Source: Paraphysoderma sedebokerense (taxonomy: Eukaryota > Blastocladiomycota > Physodermatomycetes > Physodermatales > Physodermataceae). Taken from it: a DNA stretch of 64,000 bases. The notes beneath the pieces were generated by a model. It was not told where the DNA came from. It was given only the letters and a program-made list of their open reading frames with translations, and did no database searches. The stretch spans positions 434,001-498,000 of the forward strand of contig JAHLJZ010000002.1 of assembly GCA_025602915.1 (NCBI GenBank), read 5' to 3'. This document shows positions 23,242 to 33,620 of this stretch, in pieces. Each line of letters opens with the position of its first letter. The stretch's first letter is position 1. The translations under genes and the position numbers were made by a program.

Positions 23242-23321
23242 TCTGTAGATTTTAGTTTGAGCAGGCGAGAGGTTTGGAGGGTTTGACTCACGTTCATGAT
23301 CAAACAGGACACTGGCAAGTG
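23242..23321. promoter_or_regulatory. 80-bp divergent promoter, KAP3 and release factor
   Basis: The ATG of KAP3 (minus, 23241) and the best ATG of the release-factor gene (plus, 23322) are only 80 bp apart. Both 5' UTRs and core promoters must overlap or be extremely short. No TATA box is visible. Confidence 0.5.
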
Positions 23322-24895
23322 ATGTGGCCGTATCGTTTGGCAAAGCATTCGACGGCTTTCCATCGCTACTATTCATCATGGACCAGTCTCAATGCAGACC
23401 TCAAAGTGGTCATGGATAAGGTTGCTGCCATCGAATCCAGTGGACGGTTCTTGCAAATATATTCACAAATTCAAAGAAGACCGGCAGATAGGGTCTGTTC
23501 CGCTGTCATCAACTTATGTCCAAAGGAACATACTTTCTGAATGACTTCCAATTCGACATAGGATGTACTCAAAAAAGATTATAAAGCAAGTCTGTCGGTG
23601 GTCAAAACTTTTGAAAAATTGAAAGCCAGAATTACAGATATGGCAGAGTTAATCGGTTAGTGCCGATCAAAATTCGCTTCCGAATGTTGTCAACTCTGGC
23701 TAAAATGTATGTGCATAGCATTAGGAGAAGAGGCTGCTGATCTTGATCTGCAGAATGAATTGCATACAGAAATATTTAGTTTAAAACATGATACGTATAA
23801 TGTATTTAAGACGCTGTTCCTGTAAGAAAAATGTCGTTTTGCACTCGACAATATCTCTGACAATTTTACTGACATCATTTTATGTGTGTCAGATCCGGTT
23901 CAATCGATTCGAGCTTTTGCACAATCAGTGTTGCAGCAGGTAAAGTTATTATGTATTCACATTTTCTGTGCTATGTCTGAAATGTTGTTTCAGGCGCAGG
24001 GGGAAAGGAATCTACAGATTGGGTTGACATGCTTATACGGATGTATGAGAATCATATTCATCGCATGGGGTTTTCTTTGAACATCCTGGAAAGTACCAAA
24101 GGGGAGGTTGGTCACAAGAGCATCATGCTTGAAGTAAAAGGAACAGGGGCGTACGGTTGGTACAAAGGTGAAAACGGAGTCCATAGATTGATCAGGATTA
24201 GCCCATTCGATACACAGGTGTTGCTGCCATTCCTTGTCTTTATTTTTAAATCATTATTGACGAATTAATGGCAGAAACGGAGACACACATCCTTCGCTTC
24301 AGTTACTGTGTTGCCTTCAAGTAATGAGGAGGAGTCTGTTCAAATCAACGCGGCTGACTTGAAAATAGAAACCTTCCGAGCATCTGGAAAAGGCGGTAAG
24401 AGAATTCAGTATCCGAATCTACATTAAGTGTAACTCTGAACTGATGATTTGTACCAAGGTCAGCATGTGAATACAACTGACAGTGCAGTGCGGATAACAC
24501 ATCGACCAACGGGTCTTGTAGCATCCTGTCAGACGGATCGTAGCCAACATCGGAATATGCGAACCGCGATGAAATTGTTGAGTGCTAAATTGTTGGAAAA
24601 GAAACTGAACGAAAAGTGAGCTGCGGATTTATTTAAATACGTGTCACACAGAGTCAATCCATATTAATTGGTGAATCCGCTGAACTTTGTCAGGTCAGAC
24701 GCCAAATTGGCACAATATCTATCACTACCGCCGAATGCATGGGGATCTCACATTCGAACATATGTGATGAGTCCGTACAGACTGGTGAAAGACCTCCGGA
24801 CAGGACACCAAACTAGCAAAGTGGAGGAAGTGTTGGCTGGCGGAGAGGAGCTGGATGCGATTATGGAGAGCTGGATGATGAGGACAAATACATAG
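23322..24895 (+). CDS. RF2-type organellar peptide chain release factor
   Basis: A class I release factor, probably mitochondrial. The N terminus [20 protein letters not shown] lacks acidic residues and looks like a presequence. After helical exons comes [20 protein letters not shown], the RF2 form of the domain entry. Then come [20 protein letters not shown] and the SPF tripeptide (in ISPFDTQ), which in RF2 recognises UAA and UGA; RF1-type mitochondrial factors carry a PxT motif there. [13 protein letters not shown] follows, then the peptidyl-hydrolysis motif GGQ in [13 protein letters not shown] (split by an intron). The C terminus has [20 protein letters not shown], also RF2-like. Every intron joins in phase. 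The family call is firm; the mitochondrial location is inferred. Confidence 0.9.
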
Positions 24896-25092
24896 TTTCC
24901 ATCTAACATCTAAATATCATCAAAGTGATTCACATATACGCAGTTTCGAGAATGCAAGATAAGCATGGCGTCGTGAGTGGAATCAAGCCGCTGCGCGTTG
25001 CTAAATATAGAGCGTGGACAATGGAATCCGCGCTACTTTTAAACGACAATCATGACTCCGTCCAATGCGCAGCAACAGCCAGAAATTGCATC

Positions 25093-25100
25093 TTAAAAGG
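25093..25100 (+). promoter_or_regulatory. TATA-like element of TMEM198 paralogue A
   Basis: TTAAAAGG lies 52 bp before the ATG. The same octamer lies 56 bp before the ATG of paralogue C (28952-28959), and TATTTAAA lies 54 bp before that of paralogue B (27173-27180). The common spacing suggests a shared core promoter. Confidence 0.4.
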
Positions 25101-25144
25101 GTTCCCCCCGCACTCTTGTATTGCAGCTCACATTCTGATAGAAC

Positions 25145-26023
25145 ATGTTCAAGACGCAACTACTGACTAGACTGTACAGCTTTCTACTTTTGTGGAACTT
25201 TGTCCTCTACGCCGTTTTCGGCTCCCCGCTCCCTGCGCCCGATGGGTCGGTTCCTAACAAAGACCAAGCTGGTGAAGTCGTCAAGGACCCTAGAAAGTAC
25301 CTTCCCGAAGACATCCCCGTCGGTATTATCTTTATCACAGTCGGAGTCCTGTTTTGTTTTTGGGGCTCTAGATGGTTCAAAATTGTTCTTTTCCTCGCCG
25401 GTGCCTACTTATTCGGTAAGTCTCCATCACACTCATGGCTATGCATGCGAAGCGGATAAAGCTAATAACCATTTTTTCACTCTAAACTAGCTTCTATTGC
25501 CTACTTCGTTCTCCAAAAAGTCGAGCCGGAAGCCGGATTTTCCAATCGTTCTGCCGTTTATTTGGGTGTAACTATTGCGGCCGGTTTCATTGGTGGTGCC
25601 ATATTGACCGCCTTCGTTAAACTCGGCATATTTGCTATCGGCTGTGTGGGTGGTTATGCTTTGGCTGTTTGGATATTGGGATTGGGTGCAAACGGTTTAA
25701 TCAAAAATGATATTGGACAAAAAGTTTTCATCGCCGCGGTTGCTCTTATTTCCGGCTTCATCACTTTGTTTTGGCTCATGGACAGAGCGGTTAAAATTTT
25801 CACTGCTATCGCTGGTGCATATAGTATTATGCTGGGTATCGACGTCTTTGCTCAGACAGGATTTAAGGATGCGGTAGGCAGATTTGTTGGTGATGGCACT
25901 TTGCCATACAATCCGACTCCAGCAATTTATGGGATGTTAGCAGGAACAGCAGTCTTGGCGTTAGTTGGTATGGCTGTGCAGTTTAAGGTCACGGGCAAAG
26001 GAAGAAGTATTGATAAGAAATAA
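25145..26023 (+). CDS. TMEM198/DUF4203-like membrane protein, paralogue A
   Basis: First of three tandem paralogues. Exons 25145-25415 and 25491-26023 give 267 residues. A hydrophobic N terminus (LYSFLLLWNFVLYAVFGSPL) looks like a cleavable signal peptide. A hydrophilic stretch of ~40 residues follows, then about seven membrane segments rich in Gly and Ala, starting with VGIIFITVGVLFCFWGSRWF and including GGYALAVWILGLGANGL and AIYGMLAGTAVLALVG. The layout matches the DUF4203/TMEM198 family, whose cellular role in fungi is not established. The single intron interrupts the same place (after LFG) in all three copies. Copy C is the closest relative by reading; copy B has diverged more. Confidence 0.85.
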
Positions 26024-27226
26024 TTAATTTGCAAGTATACAAACTAGCCTCAACTTATTTATGTATAATATCAACAATTTGTGCAATAAACTTCTAAGAT
26101 TTTAGAACCATGGTGCTGAACTTGATGTGATAGCAACCTTATCAACGTCAGCTTCGTGGAAAAGGTGGAGCACTTATGTATGTTATGGACATTTTTACCG
26201 CAAACTAGCAACACTCTGATCTGCGTCGACGAAGAAGTAACCGAGCAGGTCTAGCAAGGTTGTACTCAATTTCGTCACTTACAATTCTCACAGAGGACAT
26301 AAAATTGTAAATAGCTTGGCGCACCGTTTATTATGAATACTCCCTCAACGTCTAGCGATTGGAAGTGTGTCAACAAAAAATAACCACAGGACGGATATGT
26401 AAAATAACTTTAGTTCAGTGTGATGTCACATTGGTCTCATTCTTTGAATTTATCAGATAAATCACAATTCCTTTGTCATGGGTCTTCTATAAAAGCCGAC
26501 AAGTCGCTCTTATCAACCAAACGATAGAAAGGAAGGAGTAACTGAATCAAATTCTTAACTTCGAAATCAAATGTGCATCGATTCAGACGCCTTACCAACG
26601 GCAAGAGAACATATTTAAACCATGGGTATGAAGAATATTTTGAGTGTTCAGGGTTTTAGACAATTAAACAATTTGGAGACTAATGTTCACAATTTTGGAT
26701 GTCGTTGCAGCTGTTATACTCTGTCGCAATATGATGCCGTATCTTTAGAAGCTTCTTATTTGTGTATCAACATGTATTTTCATTCATACAATATCGACAA
26801 TTCTCCCAAAAATAGAAATTACTCACCCACATAAAATGAATGTTAATTTATTTTCTTATTTGAAGCCACATAAGCACAGAGACTTAATATTGCGAGGGGC
26901 TTCTTTGTGTTGATATATTAATGGGCCTATTTTCATTTGGTTTAGGCTCGCATGCTTCATTACCCCAGTTTGACACGAGTCCCATTCGGCGAACCAAAAT
27001 GGAAGACTTCCATGGGTTGAAGCAACGTGAATCGGCGCGCAACATGAAATGCAATTGTGCTATTTTTGTTACCGATTTTGTGCGTTGTCTATAATGAAAT
27101 CAGCACCGTCTTTAAGCCTGACTTGGAAATTGTAGCTTAATGCGTTGCCAACATCACAATTGAATCTGTACTTATTTAAACAGCACCTCTCTCTCCGCTA
27201 AGGAAGCACTCGCAGACGTAATAGAA
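26024..27226. other. Intergenic between paralogues A and B
   Basis: About 1.2 kb. A TCTATAAAAG element near 26487 is followed by an open frame of 70 codons at 26622-26834, but that frame has no signal peptide, no intron structure and no resemblance to its neighbours, so I do not call it a gene. No decayed TMEM198 copy was recognised. Confidence 0.4.
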
Positions 27227-28138
27227 ATGATCAAGACGCAAATATTGACTAAACTATACAGTTTACTATTATTGTGGAACTTTGTTCTCCATGCCGTTTT
27301 CGGCTCCCCACTGCCAACACCCGTCAAAGACCGAGAAACCATAATTAAAGAAGGCCTCAAACCCGATGAAAGTAAAATTGATGAAGCCTTCAAAAATCGA
27401 GAATTACGTCCGGAAAATATTGCCCTTGGTATCGCCCTCATTTTGTTCGGACTTTTATTTTGTTTCTGGGGCAAAAGATGCTTCAAATTTGTTCTTTTCC
27501 TCACCGGTGCCTACTTATTCGGTAAATATTCACTGAAATAATGTCTGCATTGCAGAAGTGAAAAGTCTGACCACTTGCATCTTTATTTCGAATTAGCGTC
27601 CATTGCCCTTGTCATGCTGGCGACATTTGAGCCAGATAGCGGCTATTCTAATCGTAGTGCCGTTTACTTGGGTGTCGTTATTGCGGCCGGCTTTGTTGGC
27701 GGTGTCCTTTTAGTTGCGTTCGTCAAGTTTGGTGTATTCGCGATTGGTGTTCTGGGGGGATATGCCTTAGCTGTTTGGATATTGGGAATAGGCGCCAATG
27801 GTGTGATTAAAGATCACACCGGACAAATAATTTTCGTCACCGTGATAGCTCTGCTAACTGGTTTAATAACGGTATTTTTGATAATGGATGCAGCAATCAT
27901 AGTCTTGACGGGATTCTCTGGTGCATATGAGGTTATGCTTGGCATCGACCTCTTTGCTCGAACCGGATTCAAAGATGCGATGGGAAATTTCCTTGGTAAT
28001 GGTAAAATGCTCTATAGTCCCACTCCAGCAATTTATGGTATGCTAGCAGGAACAGTTTTATTGGCGATAGCTGGCATAGTCGTGCAGTTTATGATCACTG
28101 GCAAAAAAGGAAAACAAAATGCAACCGAATTAAAATAG
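27227..28138 (+). CDS. TMEM198/DUF4203-like membrane protein, paralogue B
   Basis: Exons 27227-27521 and 27597-28138 give 278 residues. It has the same signal-like N terminus (LYSLLLLWNFVLHAVFGSPL) and the same intron site as A and C, but a longer, more charged stretch before the first membrane segment (DRETIIKEGLKPDESKID). The region after the intron also differs: LVMLATFEPDSGYSNRS stands where A and C have YFVLQK..PEAGFSNRS. Membrane segments with GGYALAVWILGIGANGV and AIYGMLAGTVLLAIAG are retained. It is the most diverged of the three but looks intact. Likely the same general role as A and C, with an altered luminal or extracellular part. Confidence 0.85.
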
Positions 28139-29007
28139 AAACATACAAAGTCATTTAGCTAACATATGTATATTAACGTAAGGATCTTCATATATTAAAT
28201 ACTCCAGATTGGAAGATGTTGTGGAATGGTACAATATTTTATAGCTGTGAACTGCATTAAGTTACTTTGAATACAAGGATATTATAATAAACTAGATTCA
28301 AATCCTTCCAAACCGAAATATTTTGATTACTACCCTAATTTTTGTTTCTAGGTATTTTATCAACCAGAGTGTTCTCAATTTTTGGAAATGCGTTATCATA
28401 AAGGATTGACCCATACACTAGCCCAGATACCAAGCAGGTGGTTTTGGTCCATTTGTACAGACATAGGATAAGCAATAATAATACTGGACAAATTCATTAT
28501 CTCATCTTCTGGGACCAAAATTGCACTCTGTGTTCAGTCAATGTGTCTCACGTCAAAATTGATACCAGTAGGCGGACTATACATAATTTATCATACAGTA
28601 ATCTAATCTTATATGCCAGGACTACTTTTTTGACAGACATGCTTCGATAGGTGTCTTGCCCTTTAGTTGTGAATAGTCATTTCTCAGATAGCTTCGTTTT
28701 GAATCGATGGAGAGACGTTGTTACAGAAATTTCGAAATCCTTGTGTATAAATAGATACATAGAAAATACTATCGTTGCTAAAGCAATCTTTTGCTGAAGA
28801 TTTTCATTTCTAGAAAAGCGTAAGCATGGAGAATGAGCCGCGTTATCGTTGCTTCTTTTCAGTTGCTTGACAATAGGAGTTACATTATGTTGAGCACCTC
28901 GACATGGATATTTTAGCAAATGCGCATGCATTGCCCCTCAATCAAAATCACTTAAAAGGTGGTCAGTCCTTTCCATTTCTCCCGCTCTTTCCTCATATGC
29001 AACAGAA
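28139..29007. other. Intergenic between paralogues B and C
   Basis: About 870 bp of AT-rich sequence. It includes the TTAAAAGG element at 28952-28959 near the start of copy C. No other gene seen. A GATTCAAATCC string near 28292 recalls a tRNA T-loop but has no matching stems. Confidence 0.45.
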
Positions 29008-29872
29008 ATGCTCAAAATTCAAGTACTATCTAGACTGTATAGCCTTTTACTAGTGTGGAACTACCTACTCTACTCTGTTTTCGGTACTCCTCTACCCATA
29101 GAATTTCCCCCGCCAAAAGCGCAAGAGAAATCTAATGAGGTCATAAAAGACCCTAGGGTATATATCCCCGAAACAGTTCCTATTGGTGTTATCTTCATTC
29201 TAGTCGGAACCCTTTTCTGTTTTTGGGGTTCTAGATGGTTTAAGATTGTTCTTTTCCTTGCCGGTGCCTACATTTTTGGTAAGTGTCTACTAACAATAGT
29301 GTCCCCATTGAAGCGGAGTACCTAACATTATCCTTAATGACTGTAAATTAGCTTCCATCGCCTACTTTATCCTCCAAAAAGCTGAACCCGAAGCCGGATT
29401 TTCCAATCGTTCTGCCGTTTACTTGGGTGTTACAATCGCTGCCGGAATTGTTGGTGGCGCCATTCTGACTGCATTCGTTAAACTTGGTACATTTGCTATC
29501 GGCTGCGTGGGTGGTTATGCATTGGCTATCTGGATATTGGGATTAGGAGCCAATGGTCTTATTAAAAACGATGTGGGGCAAAAGATATTCATTGCGGCAG
29601 TGGCTCTAGTTTCTGGCTTTATCACTTTATTTTGGCTTATGGAGAAAGCAATCAAAATTTTTACAGCCATTGGTGGTGCGTATAGCATTATGCTTGGTAT
29701 CGACGGCTTTGCTAAAACTGGATTCAGCGATGCGGTTGGCAGATTTGTCGGGGACGGTAAATTACCGTATAACCCGACTCCAGCAATCTATGCTATGTTA
29801 GCTGGCACCGCCGCATTAGCGATATTAGGCATGGTGGTGCAATTTAGATTTGGAGCCCGTGGAAAAAAATGA
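29008..29872 (+). CDS. TMEM198/DUF4203-like membrane protein, paralogue C
   Basis: Exons 29008-29278 and 29352-29872 give 263 residues. The N terminus has a signal-like LYSLLLVWNYLLYSVFGTPL, a short hydrophilic linker with PRVYIPETVPIGVIFILVG, then about seven membrane segments. It keeps GGYALAIWILGLGANGLIKN and YNPTPAIYAMLAGTAALAIL, nearly as in A. The C terminus is cut short to FRFGARGKK. The strong likeness to A in both exons and the shared intron place suggest a fairly recent tandem duplication, with B the older branch. Confidence 0.85.
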
Positions 29873-30260
29873 TTAACTAGATTGAGTCGACCTATAATGC
29901 ATTGTATCATATTTAACGCAAACAATTGTAAATGCCCTTAAATTTATTAACGCTGTAAAAATAAATTTGCTTAATTTGTGAAAACCGAACACCTTTTTAT
30001 CAAGTAAGCAGGCTAATTCGTCCGTCCATGAAACCATATTTTCGGACCGCCTTATTGTCCATCTGCGCGCCGCTACTGCAAGTGAAACCAAACGTGCCTC
30101 AGTGGGATTATGCTGCGTTCCAAATCAGAAATCACACGTTGTACGAAGAGGAAATGTGAGGGCAACGCTCAGATATTTTCAGTAATAAGAACGAAAGCCC
30201 AAGGTCAATCAGTCGAGTTATCCTTTAATGTATAATCGACCATAGCGGGCTTTTATAAGT
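29873..30260. other. Intergenic, upstream of the secreted protein gene
   Basis: 388 bp. A TTTTATAAG element sits at 30250-30258, very close to the ATG at 30261, so the true start could be elsewhere or the element may not be a TATA box. No gene seen. Confidence 0.4.
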
Positions 30261-31431
30261 ATGCACCTATTCAGCCTGATTTTAGTGATATACCTATCGT
30301 CGCCCGCGCTCGGATTCCCCACAAGAGAGACCGATATTATTCTAGATAAGGTATCAACGGGCAACTTGATAGTCGATAGTTGTATACCTTCCGTTGATAA
30401 TGATTGTCATCAGGAAACCCTACAATTTATTGGATGGTTTGTTCCTGTTGATTTGATTGCTTCGAGTGACCTTTGGAATCAATCTTATTTGACGTTACCT
30501 TTTTCGATCCTCTTCATCACATTTAGGCATGGGACAATTATGCAGCATGCCGAATCGTGAGCATACTGTTACCTTACTAAGATAGTTTTCAAGTCACATT
30601 GCTGACCTTGTCATAAACAGAATCGAAAACAAAATCAGGATCGATGACGACAAGGATTCTGGTGCAAGATTTGGGCCCGGATGTTATATAGCAGATTCAA
30701 TTATGGTAAGCTCCTCACTCCACTCAGCAGGCACCAGTATATATGGAGCAGTTGTTATGTTTTGATAGTGCTGTTTAAACTGATGCTTAAACTTAATCCT
30801 CTTTCATGTCTCTCCATCAACACAGAAAAGTCGAGTATTCTCAGAACTTTCGGGATCAAAATGTCGCGGAGATGATAATATCGAGGATAAAAACTTATGT
30901 TATCCGGCAATTTGTGCTATCTATGCGCCATCCTCCGAGTGGCCAAGAATTCCGAAGGTTCTCGTGAACAAATTCTTCACCAACGCGAAGACAGGAATGC
31001 AAACAGCTATGTGGTATCAATACGAGGTGGCAGAAAAAATAATCAACGCTTTTTCCAAGGAGAAACATTATAATATATTTCCGGCATTGTTCAGTATTTT
31101 TGGAGCTAGTGACGGGATGCAGATAACTCTCAAACGACCGCACGCAGAGTTTTTGAGTGCTGTTTGCGTGAAAGATAGGTAATTACCCGAGAGTTACGGT
31201 TGTTTGTCTGACCATACCGCTCACTGTTCGATTTTCTACAGTACTGCCCGTGAAGCTCGCAGACATGGATATTCATTTTTATCCTCTCAGGGTCCCAAGT
31301 ATGCTGAAGCTTACGAGAAAGGAGGAACTGCATACGCAAGATTTGGAGACAAGTTTGGGCAAATGTTGAATTTAAAATATTCAGAATTAATTCGAAGTGA
31401 TACCCAAGGTTGGCAAGCTGATGAATTGTAA
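30261..31431 (+). CDS. Secreted protein with ADP-ribosyltransferase-like motif, ADEL tail
   Basis: Exons 30261-30556, 30621-30705, 30826-31178 and 31242-31431 give 307 residues. A signal peptide is clear (MHLFSLILVIYLSSPALGFP). The central segment reads FRHGTIMQHAESIENKIRID, then ARFGPGCYIADSI about ten residues later. HGT, a short gap, then FGxGxYxAD is the pattern of the PARP/ART fold, where the His contacts NAD. I infer the fold from this pattern only; the catalytic third residue is not obvious. Four Cys after the motif (SKCRG, NLCYPAICAIY) fit a secreted, disulfide-bonded protein. The last residues are ADEL, a known ER-retrieval signal in some fungi, which would argue for ER retention over export. 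No close family is recognised. Alternatives are an unrelated secreted protein of unknown role. Confidence 0.7.
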
Positions 31432-31937
31432 TATTTTAACAAATGTGTGAAACATCATACCAATTATTTATTATTTACATGATTGCCCACATGCCAATAT
31501 GAGAACGACTTAAATATTTATGTGATAACAAATTATGATCTCATTACTACAATTACAACCAAAGGAAACGCCGCACTCAGTAATTCATCAATCAGCTCTG
31601 TGGCTATATCTCGGTTTACACCAATTCTAGAAGGAAACGTGAATGGCTTTGTCAAAGCCGCACATTGAGAGGCGGCGTGGTGGCTCCATTGATTAATTGA
31701 TTGAAATCTGATTCTCATTTCATGTAATTTCTGAAGAATTTTTATAATGTAATTATGTATGGACTAGATATTATTAACTGTTCTTTTGCTGAAAAGTCGA
31801 AAGGGAATTAATTTTTCTTATTAATTATATTACATTGAATTAATGCCGGGGTCAATAGATGCATCATTGATCAACATGAGTATACAAATAAGTTTAAGAG
31901 CAGGAATACAATTCTTAACAGCACCATATGTTTTTTT
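31432..31937. other. Intergenic between convergent genes
   Basis: About 500 bp between two converging 3' ends. AT-rich; two overlapping 61-codon frames on opposite strands are not supported by anything else. Confidence 0.45.
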
Positions 31938-32891
31938 TTAGCTCATAACTAAATTAGCACATGCAACTTTTGCATTATTATTGTTGACAGAATGGAGTTG
32001 AATACTTCGCGCTCCCCAACCTGGTTGATTACCAGTGTTCAATAATGTCATATCAATATATTCCACAACTTGCCCGTTGAGATTGGCCGAAAAAGTCCCC
32101 CATTTACCACTCATGTCGCCTACCTATAAGGAAAAAATGAAGGTAAGAAAAGAGTAAAGCAATTATGCGAATATTATACAACTGTACTCACTTCGTATGA
32201 CTCAAGGACACCTATCATGGGAGCTTTATTGCATGGCAAGGGTAAAAGCAGTCAGCTTCAAGTAAAAACTGTACAATAATTTAAAGAGTCTCGAATACTC
32301 ACTGTATGCTCCTGGATTAGCTGGCATTCGCCCGGTTGGATCCCAGTGAGCCGTCCCAGTACTAACACAGAGTGGATCAGCAACATCTTGAATATGTAAA
32401 TGCCATCGGTAGGAGTCACCTGGTGGAAGACTCCTCTGCTCTATGCGAATTCTGGGCTGGGCCGTCGTAAAATCGTACATTATGACCATATCAATTCGTG
32501 CGGTGGCATTCTGGATTCTGGAAATAAACCGCCGTCCTTGTGGATTAGGAAATGGCGGACTTGGTTGCGGATTCGGATTAGGATTTGGAAATTGAGGGTT
32601 CGGAAATGGGTTTGGCAGTTGAGGATTTGGGAACAGCGGATTGGGGATTTGAGGGTTCGGGAATAGCGGAATTGCTGGTTGTGGATTTGGATTCAGTGGA
32701 TTGGGAAATGCGGGATTTGCGGGTGGTGGATTTTGCTGGGGATTTGGCAATTGCGAGTTAGAGCCTTGGGGATTCGGTAGAGGTAATTTTGGCGGAAAAA
32801 CATCATTATTGAAGGGATTTCCAACCTCCTGTTGACTGACAATGAATGGTAATATCGAAAAAATTACAAAAATGATAAACGAGTGCAACAT
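31938..32891 (-). CDS. Secreted Cu-only superoxide dismutase with Asn-Pro-rich linker, paralogue 1
   Basis: Exons 32891-32303, 32223-32192 and 32123-31938 give 268 residues. A signal peptide (FIIFVIFSILPFIVSQQ) precedes about 100 residues dominated by PNP motifs (FPNPQIPNPLFPNPQ style), then a Cu/Zn-SOD-like domain. Putative copper ligands are kept: His pair in WHLHIQDV, His in GTAHWDP and His in SIQLHSV. The zinc His positions are absent, and the EVGD motif holds Glu and Asp at the spacing seen in Candida SOD5, the type Cu-only SOD. It should turn extracellular superoxide into peroxide, perhaps at the wall. No GPI signal is seen. It has one intron more than its neighbour at 33621-34340. Confidence 0.85.
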
Positions 32892-33620
32892 CGGATATCG
32901 CTTAAAAAAGTGTATCGGTAAGCAGTGAGAGGTGAAAGCGGCGATTAAATCAGCTTTTAATCAGCTTTTAATCGGGGCACGGGCTTTAATGATCTAATAA
33001 TTTCGTAAATCGGCTGCTTTCAGCCCGCGCTGTAACTGCAAGAGGCTTTACAGCCTCGTCAATCTCTAATAATAGGCTTGTGAACTGACGAATGGTCAGA
33101 GCACTTAACGCATTTATCAATTATCTTGTGTCTGAAGACAGCTTCTGTTGCACAAAAAAATACATCGAACATGGCAAGTCGTCATGATCATACGATCCAA
33201 ATATCACCGTGTGAAATTTAGGTAAAGTAAGTCGCATGTTAAACCCTCAGGGCTTGCACTCAGGAATGCCAGTGATTAAGGAATTAGGCCGGAAGCGTTG
33301 GATCAATTTTTGTTGGTAAATGGCAGATTGCCTAGAGTAGTCCTATTGTCGCTGTTGCGGAATGAGAATTTTATAAAGAAAAAATTATATGAACGATCGC
33401 GGGAGTGAACAGATATCGTTACTAGATGTCAACACAGCATTATATTAATTTAATTCTCAACAATTACATAAATATTGATGTCAGTTCAATTATATTAGGA
33501 ATAAGTCATGCATTCTGAGTTTCATTATATTCTAAAGTTGGTAAAGACTAAAAATGTTGAGCTTGCTAGAATGTTATATCATTCGGCAGACGACGGAAAG
33601 ATGGTTTGGCGTCGGATATA
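32892..33620. promoter_or_regulatory. Upstream region of SOD paralogue 1, with short tandem repeats
   Basis: About 730 bp between the SOD genes. At 32943-32974 an 11-12-bp unit, ATCAGCTTTTA, is repeated, ending in ATCGGGGC; it lies 55-80 bp before the ATG of paralogue 1. GC-rich patches with GGCTTT and CAGCC pairs follow to 33062. No gene seen. Confidence 0.4.

Noticed and set aside
26622-26834. 70-codon frame between TMEM198 copies A and B
   Set aside because: No signal peptide, no intron pattern, no likeness to the neighbouring paralogues.
28285-28305. tRNA T-loop-like GATTCAAATCC
   Set aside because: No acceptor stem or anticodon arm can be built around it.
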